This document shows positions 1 through 11,850 of a stretch of 64,000 bases of DNA, in pieces; the stretch's first letter is position 1, and every line of letters starts with the position of its first letter. The DNA comes from Rhizophagus irregularis (taxonomy: Eukaryota > Glomeromycota > Glomeromycetes > Glomerales > Glomeraceae): the NCBI RefSeq assembly GCF_026210795.1, contig NC_089439.1, positions 3,410,001 through 3,474,000 on the forward strand, in the 5' to 3' direction. The position numbers and the translations under genes are program-made. The notes beneath the pieces were generated by a model. That model was given only the letters and a program-made list of their open reading frames with translations. It was not told the DNA's origin and ran no database searches.

Positions 1-2139
1 TCTCCGTATAATAATCTGTAGATATTCTTTACCCAAATGTAGTGATACTTGAACTGAAATTACAATACTTCATCTAACATACTTTGCCGACGATTTCTTT
101 TGGGTTTTTCGTCAATTCACCTTCTTTTAAGCTAGAAAGAGTTTTCTTGGCTAATTAGGTAAAAATTTTTAAACAAACAATACTATAACAGATAAGATAT
201 TATTAATTGGTTTAACGCAAGATTTGGGGTACAAAAAAATTTTTTAGAGCCCATTTTTGACTGTTCACTAATAAATTTGGGACTAAATAAATACTGCCAA
301 ATATTTATTTAATTTGACATGACGGACAAATTTTGAGTATTTCATAAATCCGCCATGATGAGGTATAGTCGGTACAGATACAAAAAATTAAACTATTCCA
401 AATATTGTTTAATGAAAATTTTACGCATTTGTTAATTAAATAAATCAGTCATTTCAAAAGGAATACTACCTTTTGTACTAATATTGATTTCATATTTTAT
501 TTTTTTATTTATATTTTTAAGATGATGTCAAAGCTTTATATAACCACATAAGAAATTTAGTATCTAACCTAAAATACATTTGAGATCCCACCATAGTTCA
601 AAACCAACAGAAAAATTGCTCTGCTGTTTTTAGCATTAAGCTATAGGCTCACCCTCTTGTCAAAGAATCAAACGGAGAAAAATCTAAACCAAGTTGGTAA
701 ACACAAATTCTACCAACTAAACCTGTAAAACATCTACACAAAATAGAATTAGCAAAAATACAAATCCTTTTGAAAAAGAAAAGAGAAAATGAAATTAAAT
801 ATACTGAATAAATATGAAAAAAGGGAAAGGACGGCCTAACAACTAATTACAAAGTAACATGATCTTTTTTGTTTCTACTCTTGACCAATTTTCCGCTATT
901 TGAGGAGTCTCCACTCTTCTAGTAATTATTGGTAATTCCTTGATACCTACTCTGATCATGCAGATTCCTTACATATCCTCTTTCTTAAAGAAGACTCTGA
1001 TGAATCTTTGCATGGTTAGGGGAAACATATTAATATCTGTTTATAAATGATCTTTTTTTTTTCCTCGTATCGTCCAACTTGCAGGAACCATTGTGTAGGG
1101 ATACTATTATCCGTCCAATCATTCCTTGGAATTGAATCAGACAAAAAGAGATAATTCAATTTTGATATGCATAACGTAATATTTCATCTGTATCTTAACA
1201 TTCATTAATTGAAAATTTTCTTTAGCTTCCATGAGGCATGTACATCATACAACAAGATTTTTCCAACACAAGCAAGACCTGTATTCAATTTTTTCTTTTT
1301 GGATCTTTTTGCTGCAGGGGATCTCATTTGATTATTAAGTGTATTTTTTCTGGGATATTTGTAAATAATTGGTTCTCTTGATTTATGGAATATCAGAAAT
1401 TACTGTATTTGGGAATCATACGATTACGTAAAAGAATAATCGTATTCTTTTTTCGTATTAATAATGTATTTGGATCATCGACGTGCTGAGCTCATGGACC
1501 GTTCTTGGGCATTAGAATTTGAACGAGCGTGAGTATTATCCTCCAATTTACTTGTGCCATCATTAACTACTTTAGTATGTTGGTTGTATGGTTTCAGGTA
1601 GAATATTATGAAAACTCTCTAAAAAAGCATGAACTTTCATTTCTTTGAAGATGTATTAGCTTTATTTATATGAAGTTTGTATCTTAAAAATTTATTTCAA
1701 TAAAGAAAATTTTACTGCGGAAAATTTCATGAAAAAAATTTTTCAGGAAATATTTTCCTGATATTTACATATGATTCACATCATTTGGTTTCCTTATCGG
1801 ATAACTGACTAAGTCATGACAAAAAGATAGTCATTGTCAAAGCCACAGAGGTTCACCTTTCTTTCCCAGCTTTAATGTATTCAATGATACACATTCAAGG
1901 ATCACTGGTGATAGAAAAAAGTACTGGTTCCAAAGGAGAGAGAAAGAAATTTTCTTGCTCATATTTTTCTATAATATGATTTTTCTGTGGGTAATAATAT
2001 ATGGGTAATATATTTTCTGTGGGCAATATATTTAGGAAAAGCAAAGTAAATATGCCTGAAAAGGTTTAAAAAAAGAAAATAATAGCAAACAAAATGGAGA
2101 CTTTTTTTTCGAGATGTATTTGTATTATATATACATGTA
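1..2139. other. AT-rich intergenic, no supported gene
   Basis: No convincing gene. The only coding-like scrap is 1464-1528 (+): an ATG followed by 21 codons including DHRRAEL and WALEFER, ending at a good donor (GTGAGT at 1529). It could be an orphan first exon or a gene relic, but I find no downstream exon that continues it. The rest is AT-rich sequence with many in-frame stops. Confidence 0.5.
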
Positions 2140-2590
2140 CACTCCCCGGCCAAAAGTATCCGACCACCCTAAAACTTTTAAAAAAATGGAGGTTTTGATA
2201 AAATTTCAATTCTAAAATTTGAGTAGTAAAAAACTATTTAGAAGTGATTTTTCACTTAATTGATAGTAAAATACTGCAAAAATATTTAATTTTTATGATG
2301 AAAAAAATTTTGACTTTTTAACCAGAACGGAATAAATGTTAAAAATTCAGCAAAAGTTGAGAGATCGCAAATTTTATACACTGAATTTTAATCAGAGGCA
2401 TGTTTCTCAACAACTAAGAATCTAATTTTGGTTTATTTTACTTGTAAAACTTCTAGTTAAAAAGATAAAAATTTTCACATTTTTTAAATTAAATGTTTAT
2501 ACAGAATTGTATTACTATTTAAAGTAAAAAATCACTTCTAAATAGTTTTTAATGCTTCATGCTTTTTAGGGTGGTCGGATACTTTTGTGT
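2140..2590. mobile_element. Tc1/mariner-type MITE (451 bp) with TA target duplication
   Basis: The left end reads CACTCCCCGGCCAAAAGTAT at 2140, continuing CCGACCACCCT. The right end, read in reverse, is ACACAAAAGTATCCGACC, continuing ACCCTAAAA. The arms also match further in: AAACTATTTAGAAGTGAT near 2230 against ATCACTTCTAAATAGTTT near 2531. TA lies immediately outside both ends (2138-2139 and 2591-2592), the insertion signature of Tc1/mariner elements. The right terminus lacks about 9 bases present on the left. There is no transposase ORF inside, so it is non-autonomous. Confidence 0.75.
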
Positions 2591-3431
2591 TATATATCAT
2601 GAGTAATTTTATTTTCGCACGAGAAATATTTTTTTTTCGCACAAATATTTTTTATCATATGAGTAATTATATTTCTCAATAACAATCATAATAGGAAATA
2701 AATTTACTGTAAAAAGTAAACAATTATACGCATACTAAATTAATAGCAATAAAATTTTCCCGTCAAGAACCGCTGATATCATTCATCTGATAATCTAAAT
2801 CACAATAAATAAATGCAATTAGAATAAACATAAGGATGGATTAGATTTCTTGTTAAATAAAATTACATAAAAAATACATCTTTTTAATTTTTAACCCTTG
2901 TGAAAAAGCAGGCAGTGAATGTTTCAAATAGAATATGGCGCATCGGCGCATTGCGGCATATGGAGGACATTTTATTTATTGAATGGATACGCTTATATCT
3001 TTTTTTTTTAATTTCTTTCATCAGTTTCATGTGACCGCACCGCATAATATGTGATACAAATAAGAAAATGGCAATTCTTTATATATATTTATAAAAGGAA
3101 AAATGTTGCCATTCTTATCTAACGTAAAAAAAAATTTTTTTCTGTGTACAAGGATTTTTTTATCATTGATTTTTTGAGTAAGAAACATATTTAGTAATCA
3201 AATAAACTCATTAAATTCATTAGAAAAGATGATAATCTATTTGTGACGCAAAAAATTTATCAGGACCTAATTTGTCATATGGCGTATACAATGAACTTAC
3301 AAAGAAGTCTTTGTTTCTCCATTCAATTCTAAGGTACGTTGTACTTCATATATTATTAAAATACATTTAATAATAAATAAATATCTTTTCTTTTAAAAAG
3401 TTTTTCTTCGTTGAAAGAAAAAAGGAAAATA
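2591..3431. other. Upstream region of the BTB-TLDc gene
   Basis: AT-rich, no ORF. It contains a run of short imperfect repeats and a GC-richer patch at about 2935-2965. A promoter for the gene starting at 3432 presumably lies in the last few hundred bases, but I see no clear TATA box or other named site. Confidence 0.4.
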
Positions 3432-3739
3432 ATGATGAGTGATTTAATCAATGTATTATTAAAAGATATTTCTCAACTTTACGAGAATTCGGATGATTTT
3501 GATGTTAATATTACCGTGGGTGAAGGTGATGATGTAGAAATTTTTAAAGCTCATTCAGTTATTTTACGTGCAAGATCAAATTATTTTCGTGCTGCATTAT
3601 TTAAGGATTGGATTAAGAGAAAAGATAATATTATTATTTTCAATAAACCGAATATTAAACCAAAAGTTTTTAAAATTCTTTTAAAGTAAGTTATAATTTT
3701 TAATCAATAATATTAATTTTGTATAATAATTTTATTAAA

Positions 3740-3777
<38 letters not shown>

Positions 3778-4916
3778 GATATTTTTATACTGGAACGTAT
3801 TCAATTGAAGAAGAAAATAATCAAGAATTAATTCTTGAATTACTTATCGCAGCTGATGAATTAGCGCTCACGGATTTAGTTGAAAATGTTCAATCATACA
3901 TTATTAATAATAAGTTTAATTGGGTTCATCAAAATCTTATACAAGTTTATAAGACTGCGACAACTTATGATGGATTTAAAATTTTTAGGGAATATTGTGA
4001 AGAATTAATTTGTGGAAGACCTGAATTATTTTTTGAATCTCAAGATTTTATTTCAATGGATAAATCTACATTAATTTCAATTATTAAAAGGGATGAACTT
4101 GAATTAGAAGAAATTGAAATTTGGAACAATATAATTAAATGGGGTATTTCACAAGAACCTCAAATAAATTCAAATTTATTAGAATTAACTCGTAAAGATT
4201 TAAATGAATTGAAAAATAGATTGGATGAAATATTACCACATATTCGAATTTTTCATATAACTGGGAATGATTTTCATGAAAAGATTTGGCCAATAAAAAA
4301 AATTCTTTCAAAAGATCTTATTAATCAACTTATTAAATTTCATATTGTAAAAGATAGTAATTTACCAACAGATGCGTTATCAAAAAGAAGTCAAAAATTG
4401 GATAATTCTATTATTATTAAATTTCAACAAGCAGATCTCTTAGCAAATTGGATAGATCGTAATGATGATGCATATGAACGTAAATTAGGTGTTTCTTATG
4501 AATTTCAACTTTTACTTTGTGGTAGTCGTGATGGAATGGATATGAAAACGTTTCGTAATTTATGTGGTAATAAAGGTCCAACTTTGATTATAATTAAATT
4601 AAGAGGATCAGATCAAATTATTGGAGGGTATAATCCATTATCATGGAGGTTGTTAAATCATTGGCAAGCTACTCCAGAATCTTTTATATTCTCTCTTAAT
4701 ATGAAAAAAAATTCTTATATATTGAGTCGAGTACAACAAGCATACTCATCATATGCGATTAAAGATTTAAGTAACAATGGCGTTAGTTTTGGTAATGATG
4801 ATTTAGCATTTTTTGTTGGAGCTTGTAATAAATCATATTATGAAAAAAGAATTCTTGATACAACTACTTTCAATATGGAGGATTTTGAAGTATTCAGAGT
4901 AGTTAAAAATAAATAA
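3432..4916 (+). CDS. BTB-BACK-TLDc domain protein, two exons
   Basis: CDS join(3432..3685,3779..4916), about 463 aa. The upstream in-frame codon at 3411 is TTG, so the start is ATG 3432 or the adjacent ATG 3435. Exon 1 encodes the BTB/POZ core (DDFDVNITVGEG, FKAHSVILRARSNYFRAAL). The intron (donor GTAAGT at 3686, acceptor TATATAG ending 3778) holds a (TA)n microsatellite and splits a Lys codon in phase 2. Exon 2 completes BTB (YFYTGTYSIEE), then a BACK-like helical region, then a TLDc domain (LLLCGSRDGM, GPTLIIIKLRGSDQIIGGYN). BTB proteins of this kind dimerise and often link substrates to Cullin-3 ligases; TLDc domains are associated with oxidative-stress protection and V-ATPase regulation. 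The exact role here is unknown. A paralogue with the same first-exon length and intron phase lies at 35472-37036. Confidence 0.88.
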
Positions 4917-6654
4917 TTTATTTTAAATATTTATTTATTATCATTATTAAAAAAAAAATAAAATAATATAAATAAATATATTTATTAAAATTTTTATTCT
5001 ATCTCTATAAAAATGTGTGAACAAATTAAGAAATTTAATGAGATCAAGAACAACTTCTCTCGTTGAGTAGTATCTCCTAACCATCTATTCCATCTATTAC
5101 TTTAAGGAAAAGCTAACGTCCTTATAAAAATGAAAATGAAAATGAAAATTTGGAGTTATTATTAAAAAAAATATCATCATTAAACTCAAAAATATAATTA
5201 TTTTTATTAATTTCAATGTTATATGCCATTTTTTTTTAAAATACAAGATTAATAATAAAAAAAAAATAAATAATCAAAGCTGATTATAAAAAAAATTTAC
5301 TTTAAAGCAGAATAGCATATTAAAGCCTCCAAAATCATAAAATTACTGTATAAAATGTATAAAAAAAAAACAAAATTAATTAAAAAAAAAAATAAATAAA
5401 AATAAAATAAATTAAATAAATAGTTAAAACCATCAGAAGTATAAGAAGTAGTAGTAGTCAACATGAATAATTTCTGATTGTTGAGCTTGAATAAAATTTT
5501 GTTCATCATCGAGAAGGAAAGAATATTAATAAAAAATAATTGTCCCTTACCAAGTAAGAAAGAACGTAATCTTCTACGCTAAATTTCATAAAAAAATCGC
5601 TTCTCGATATATGTTGTTATTTGGTTCTGCTCGTCAAAAATCCTAAATGTAACGTACAAGAATTATTAATCATTAAATTATTTTTTCTTTTACTCAAAAA
5701 CAGAATAAATAAAATGGTTACCATGAATGATTTTAAAATATTCCACATTTTCATTATTGAAGCGATTTTCTCTCTCTCACGTTTCGATCATAATTCATTA
5801 CATTTGCTGATTATCCGCTACCAATTTAAAAATAAACAAAAACGAGCATTTTAGTGAATTTCCTTGATATGAAGTTGTTTGATTATAAATAGAAGTTGAA
5901 CATATCAGGAACAAAAATTTTCTTCAATGACGAATTTTTCTCAGAGAGATTCCCATCTTTTGTTAATTAACATCATATTGTTTACATTTTATAAAATAAT
6001 AAATTCCAAGAAGAATTTACCTATAAATTTGATTTGCATAATCAGCTTCAATGAAGAGAATAATAGAAGCAGTTATTGTAATTAACGAAAAAAAAAAGAA
6101 TTAAATCGAACCTTTTGCGCCATTACACAGTTTCAATACTCAAATAAAACCATTTAATTCCTTATAAAATACATTTTGTATAGTACTCCAATAGCTTTTT
6201 TTTTCTTGAATTATTTAATAAAAATCGAAGACGGATGAAAAAAAAAAAAAATTTTTTTTGCATTTATATACGTATGGAAAATGATCGTCCTTACAACTTA
6301 TTTGATGACGCGTAATCTCGTGCCGCAGCATTAAGGATCAATTATATTTGATCTTAAAGTTTTATTAATTAAGGAAATTAGATAAAAAAAAAATAGTATA
6401 GAGTATATTTTAATTGGAATTATTTATATATATGCATTATACGCATTGAAATTTGACGTGTTTAAAAAATTTTATTAATATCTAGTATTTAACCGATTCT
6501 TTAATCAAATTTTAATAGGAGCGTCAGACAAATATATAAACTGGCCTCTGAAAAAGAAATAATAGAAATTAATATAATAATTTTTGACAATCATAATTTA
6601 TAATAATGAATAATTATTGAGTACATTACTACAAACACAAATATGCTAAATATG
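4917..6654. other. Intergenic, no supported gene
   Basis: AT-rich. On the minus strand, 5589-5550 begins MKFSVEDYVLSYL and runs into a GTAAGG donor at about 5550. A following minus-strand stretch (about 5510-5435) reads DDEQNFIQAQQSEIIHVDYY. This might be a small spliced gene or a relic, but no acceptor joins them cleanly, so I do not call it. No RNA gene was recognised. Confidence 0.4.
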
Positions 6655-7983
6655 CTAATTATAATTGCTTGATGAAATTTTATTTAACTCGATACTGGCA
6701 TGATCTATTCCATTATCTAATGCTTTTCTATAACAAATGATCGCTTCTTTATTATTTACACTAGTTCCTATACCATAATGATAACATTTTCCTAAATTAT
6801 AATGTCCTTTTGGATTTCCACTATTTGATGCTTTTAAATACCACTCAAATGCTTTATTATAATCTTTATCTACACCAAAACCTTTCTCATGACAAAAACC
6901 CAAAGCATGTTGACCCAAAGCACAACCATCATTAGCTGATTTGGAATACCATTGAAATGCTTTTTTATAACTTTGAGTAACACCTTGACCAAAAAGATAA
7001 CAACAACCTAAATTATTTTTTGCTATTGAATCACCTTTTTCAGCAGATTTTAAATACCAATCAATGGCTTTTTTATAATCTTGGCTTACTCCATTACCAT
7101 AATAATAACAACTTCCTAAACCACGTTGACCAATAGCACACCCATTTTCAGCAGATTTTGTATACCATTCAAATGCTTTATCATAATTTTTATCAGTTCC
7201 AAATCCTTTCTCATAACAAAAACCTAAATTATTTTGACCTTCAGCACATCCATTATTTGCTGATTTTGTATACCATTCAAATGCTTTTTTATAATCTTTA
7301 TCAGTTCCAAATCCATTTCTATAACAGAGACCCAAATTATTTTGTCCTAAAGCATATCCATTATTTGCTGATTTTGAATACCATTCAAATGCTTTATTAT
7401 AATCTTTAATTACTCCTCTACCATGTTGATAACAATAACCTAAATTATATTGAGCCATTGGATCACCTTTTTTAGCAAATTTTAAGTATTTATCTAATTT
7501 TTCTTTATATAAAATGATATCCTTATAATAAAATAATGATAATAAATATTTTCCAATAATAGAATTAATATTTTTCAATATTTTAAAATCTTCATTATTA
7601 TCTTCAAATAAATTTGTAAAATCTTGATTTAAAGGTACTTTATTATTAGCAGCCAATAAATATAATTCCAATGCCTTATTTTTATCATTAATATCACAAC
7701 TTATATTATGTTGATAAAAAAATCCGATAATACTAGAAAATAAATAATCATTTTCTTTATGATTTTGCATTAATTTCAAAATCTTTTCGTTATTATCAAA
7801 ATTTTTTATCCATTCGATTAAAGTTTTTTCAAATGTATTAAGATCATTTGTTGTTGCGTCAAGAATTTTTCGATAAAAATCTAATGAAAAATTTTTTAAG
7901 ATAATTTCATTACTTTTGGAATTATTATTATTAATCGTTTGAATAACTTTTTCTTCTAAAAAATTTGAAAGAGAATATTGCAT
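6655..7983 (-). CDS. Sel1-like repeat protein, 442 aa
   Basis: Intronless ORF with ATG at 7983. Residues 1-165 form the N-terminal block shared by all Sel1 genes in the window (LIEWIKNFDN, LMQNHKEN, SSIIGFFYQHN, LLSLFYYKDIIL). From about residue 170 there are seven consecutive Sel1-like repeats of 36 residues (pattern A..G...AQ.NLG.CY..G.G...DY.KAFEWY.KSA). Sel1 repeats are TPR-like helical pairs that act as protein-interaction scaffolds, as in Hrd3/SEL1L and chitin-synthase adaptors; the partner here is unknown. No signal peptide or membrane segment is visible. Repeats 2-5 are strikingly close to those of the gene at 14362-15657 on the opposite strand (GLGSCYYYGNGVSQDYKKAI in both), which points to recent duplication. 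In some Rhizophagus proteins similar repeats follow a kinase domain; none is present here. Confidence 0.9.
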   Translation of the reverse strand: MQYSLSNFLEEKVIQTINNNNSKSNEIILKNFSLDFYRKILDATTNDLNTFEKTLIEWIKNFDNNEKILKLMQNHKENDYLFSSIIGFFYQHNISCDINDKNKALELYLLAANNKVPLNQDFTNLFEDNNEDFKILKNINSIIGKYLLSLFYYKDIILYKEKLDKYLKFAKKGDPMAQYNLGYCYQHGRGVIKDYNKAFEWYSKSANNGYALGQNNLGLCYRNGFGTDKDYKKAFEWYTKSANNGCAEGQNNLGFCYEKGFGTDKNYDKAFEWYTKSAENGCAIGQRGLGSCYYYGNGVSQDYKKAIDWYLKSAEKGDSIAKNNLGCCYLFGQGVTQSYKKAFQWYSKSANDGCALGQHALGFCHEKGFGVDKDYNKAFEWYLKASNSGNPKGHYNLGKCYHYGIGTSVNNKEAIICYRKALDNGIDHASIELNKISSSNYN

Positions 7984-10917
7984 TTTTACAAAAAAAATGT
8001 TTCAAAGCCCACTCCTCCCCCCCTCCAAGCCACTTGAGTACTTATAGTTCAAAAAAATAATTACAGGATCTACACTCGTTGTTATATTTCATTTATATCA
8101 TTTATATTAATTTATATTGTATATTAATAATATTAATAATATTGTTTCCTTAATTTGGTTAGTGTATTTTCTATAAATAAAACCGCCCATAGATTCCCAT
8201 GACATTTTTTTACTAAGAATTTCAACAATTAAATTCCTTGAATTTCTATATTAACTCAACCTCTACACTTCTCTCCTTAAAAAAAAAAAAGGAAATCTAG
8301 GTCAATAATTTAATAGGATTTGTAATAATTAAGTAACCAAATGAGAATATATTAACAGTCTTTAAGATAAAAATAGGTTTTATATATCCAAAAAATGATT
8401 CATACATCAAATAATTAGATGCTTCAGTATAAATCTTTTGTGTCCATATTAATATCAATCTCCTAATTTTATTTGAGAAATTAATTTCTCTGTGTCTTCT
8501 TTCGTATTTCTTCTCATCAAAATTCTTTCTTTCGACGTAGAATATTGCATATTTATTGACCTAAATGATTGTGAGTGCGGCGCGATCGTGAATTACAAGA
8601 ATTCAAAGGTAAAAGAACGTGTAGGAGTGAGTTAGTAAAGAAAAAAATAACAAGATATATCATACATATTCTTGAGTGAAATAAAGATTACTAACTCAAA
8701 ACGGAATCGATTTCCCTCAGTTAGTACCAAAGAAGCAAGTTCGGAATAAATTTATTGAAACTCTATTAACACACAACATGTACAAAAAAAAGGGAAACCT
8801 TTGATGAAACTGAGGATCAGGGTTCTAATATATCACAATAAAAAATTGGTTAGACTGAATGGGTAAACGATAATATAAATTATGAATGAGTATAATAATG
8901 ATAGCGTTATTAATTAGTTACTTTACGTTTTCTGTTTCTGTTACTATGCCATATTATTACTTGTAGATATGGATTTTTTTCAGTATGAACACTCGTTTAC
9001 TCTCTATATGTTAATACAGCTGAAGTCTTTTATAATAGTTATCAACTTGACTGTGAAATAAAATCAATTCATTTAATGTCTTTAATAATGTCGCTAGGGA
9101 TCTTCTTAATAGTTTGACGTCTGCATAGTGAAATTTTTTTCATGGACAATTCGTTAATTTTACGTTCGTCGTTTTCAAGTTTGTGAGTATTTATTTACTG
9201 TATATCAACCTCAGTATCTTCCGATTTCGTCTTAAGTCAACTAAAAGGAAGCAGCATTCCTAAAAAAAAACCTATGTGGCACAATTGTAAAATTTTCTTA
9301 TTGGAAATGTTCTTTGTGCATTCATTAATCCAAATGGCATAACATTATACTCAAATAATCCTTGTGAACATATAAACGCATTAAATCACATGAGCGCATT
9401 TTTGGAATAACTTCAATAAGTCTAACCAATTCTTCCAGGTAAAGAGGTGCGTCAAATGTATATAAAATTATTGTCTAACCAATTTTCCTAGGTAGGAGGG
9501 TACATCCACAATTTAATAGAATTTTTTACGTTGAAAGACAAACTGACTTGTATACAATCGCGTGCGTTTTATAGATTAAGATAAAGTATTACAGAAAAAA
9601 ATTGTTACATCAATGACATCATTCATTACGATATATGATGTCAAATTAATTCATTAGAGCACACCCGCACAAAAATTCAGGGACCTCTAACAACCAAGTG
9701 AGGTAATTTTGAATATAATAAATATATTTAATTGAAACCTTGAGTAACTAACCACATGATTATTCATTGATTTGCAACATTTCACCAACCTTTATTATAA
9801 TTTGCTTAATATAGCAATTTTTTTGCCGACCGAAAGCTTAAATAAATAGAAATGTTCGTTGGTCCGAATTATGTACTGTATATCGCTTATTTCACAACTG
9901 CTTGCACTGTGCCCGCATTTGTTGAATGATAGTAATTATGAATCGCCTAATGGAGATTTTTTTGTAGAAAATGAAGCCCCGTAAAAAAAATTTTTTTTTT
10001 TCGGGTGTTGTCCAGAAAATACAGAAAGTACCCGGAATACATCCGGGTATTATCTTGTATTCGTCAATTATTTCCCAATATTTTATAAATGATTTTAAAG
10101 GAAATCATAAATCATAATGAGTCCAAATTTAAACAAGTAAAAGGCTGAATTGAAACATAAGGAAAGAAAAAAAAAATTAAAGAATAAATATATAGAAAAT
10201 CTACAAAACACATTTTTGAAAGACAAACTTCGGGAAGTTACGGGCTCGGCATTTTTTTTTTCCTACATGATTTTCGTAATTTTTGCATAAAAGCTAAGTT
10301 TATTTTATCTATCTTAAAAGATAATTACAAATTTGTCGATTTAGAATTTTTACACTTACTTTTTTTATATTTATCTCGGGAAGAAAAATGTTGATCAACA
10401 GCGACCAATACTAAGTTTAGAAATTTTTAATAGTATAATTTTTTTATTTATAGGTTTGACTATACCATTTTGGAAATAGTCTAGTCATATAGAATGTTTA
10501 TGGTAATACTTAAAAAACGCGTAAATAATCGAGTTTGATGATAAACAATGGTATGAAATATGTGAAATATTATTTGATATATAAATTATTTTAAATTATT
10601 TAATCGCTATTGGTACGACCTGATTTCGCCATATCAAACGAATAAACCTTATTTTATAAGAGTACTCATGATTCTTAGATTTGAACTAAAACCTTTTTTA
10701 AATAAATAAAAATGTAGTGAACCTTTATGACATATTTATAATACAGCGAAACAAAGAATTTGTGTATTACAATAAATAAAAGATGTGAATGGATCCTTAT
10801 CATCAAAAATTTTTTTACAGGTTTTCCAATTGATATAAATATTCCTTCTATTCCTTTCACTCTTGATTAGAAAAAAAAATAAAATATTATTTTATTAAAT
10901 CCTCATAATAATAAACA
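7984..10917. other. Long intergenic stretch, no supported gene
   Basis: No ORF of note on either strand and no recognisable RNA gene. The part next to the Sel1 gene contains GATCTACACT (8067-8076). Around 9430-9500 there is a short direct repeat (AACCAATT followed by a TTCCTAGGTA-like block twice). Around 10000-10060 a GGGTGTT/CCCGGAA patch forms a weak hairpin. The rest looks like neutral AT-rich spacer. Confidence 0.45.
8067..8076 (-). promoter_or_regulatory. Candidate upstream motif GATCTACACT
   Basis: The word GATCTACA recurs 84-457 bp upstream of four Sel1 genes: 8067-8076, 14257-14266, 40007-40014 (reverse) and 45241-45250. It also occurs 55-62 bp upstream of the SPX-phosphatase gene (54439-54446). 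Orientation varies. No named factor is assigned; this is an observed recurrence only. Confidence 0.25.
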
Positions 10918-11206
10918 ATGAAATTATCTACTTTTACTTTCATCGCTTTATTCCTATCCTTATGTTTAATTTCCATGGTAAATAGTTCACAAATTAATTC
11001 GTTAAATTCAAATAATGAAATTATTAAACGAAATGATTCATCCAGAAAGTAAGTCACATTTTAAAAATTAATTAATAATAAATTTCTGAATTTTAGTTTT
11101 CTAATAAAATAATTTTTTTTTTATATAATTAAGATTGGTCAAACGTTGTCGAAGAGGTTGTGGAGGCGGTCGAACTGCGAACAAGCCAGGAGGTGGTCGT
11201 AAATAA
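10918..11206 (+). CDS. Small secreted peptide precursor with KR processing sites, 67 aa, two exons
   Basis: CDS join(10918..11048,11134..11206). Exon 1 encodes a textbook signal peptide (MKLSTFTFIALFLSLCLISM, then VNSS) and a short pro-region ending IIKR. The intron (GTAAGT donor at 11049, AATTAAG acceptor ending 11133) interrupts a Lys codon in phase 2, and exon 2 stays in frame to TAA at 11204-11206. After the signal peptide there are two dibasic KR sites: one after IIKR and one after LVKR. Cleavage by a Kex2-type protease would release NDSSRKLVKR and a 19-residue basic, Gly-rich C-terminal peptide (CRRGCGGGRTANKPGGGRK) with two Cys three residues apart. Secretion and Kex2 processing are inference from these motifs. 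It could be a signalling peptide, an antimicrobial peptide or a symbiosis effector. I do not recognise a named family. Codon use is AT-rich except in the Gly/Arg tail. Confidence 0.72.
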
Positions 11207-11520
11207 TTAAAGATTGAGCAGGATACTCAAAAAAAAATTTCAAATTATTGATGACTGTGACCCTCTATCATGCATCTTGATTGTCTGTCACAACTAAAAA
11301 AAAAAAATATTTGTATAGTAAATTAGAAAAAATTACCTTATTTTTTATTTTATTTATCTCGTATATTATTATAATTCAACTTATTATTATTTATTTAAAT
11401 AAAAATCAATTTTGAATTTTTATCTTTTTATTACATATTGATTTTGTCGATTTCACTTAACGATTATTATTGTGTAATCGCAGATCTGCGGAATATTAAC
11501 ACTGTCTTAATGCTGATAAT
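11207..11520. other. 3' flank of the secreted-peptide gene
   Basis: AT-rich, no ORF. It presumably holds the 3' UTR and poly(A) site of the peptide gene; AATAAA-like words occur near 11398. The last five bases (ATAAT, 11516-11520) are the left target duplication of the following MITE. Confidence 0.4.
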
Positions 11521-11673
11521 GGTGTAGCTAGCCGAAAAACGGAGCCGAATTTCTGATTGCCGATCATCCGGACCCGGTTTAATCACAGAAAATCCCCTGG
11601 AATTCCACGACGATCTACGCTTGAGCCGGGTCCGGATCACGTTGCGGCTAATTATTTTTCGGCTAACTACACC
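11521..11673. mobile_element. 153-bp inverted-repeat MITE with 5-bp target duplication
   Basis: The left end GGTGTAGCTAGCCGAAAAAC and the reversed right end GGTGTAGTTAGCCGAAAAAT match almost base for base. Further in, ATCCGGACCCGG occurs in both arms. ATAAT flanks both sides (11516-11520 and 11674-11678). It is GC-rich against its surroundings and has no coding capacity; a long minus-strand reading frame across it is accidental. Confidence 0.7.
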
Positions 11674-11850
11674 ATAATTTAATGCTGGACATAATTGAAT
11701 AATGCTGAAGTCACATGAGTAAAATATACCGTACAACATACGCACGTGAAAAAGTGTACGGTATACTTTTATATTAAATATTCCGGTTGTTAAATATTTG
11801 AAACAAAATTTCATATTTTATTTTTCCAATGTCAACTACAAATATCAAAA

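Noticed and set aside
7158-7409. Plus-strand reading frame opposite the Sel1 gene
   Set aside because: It is the antisense of Sel1 repeats and its periodic Tyr/His pattern mirrors the 36-residue unit; the minus-strand frame is the gene. The same holds for plus-strand frames at 38775-39092 and 46995-47189.
11467-11814. 115-codon minus-strand reading frame
   Set aside because: It runs straight through a MITE with clear inverted ends and target duplication and starts outside any promoter context.
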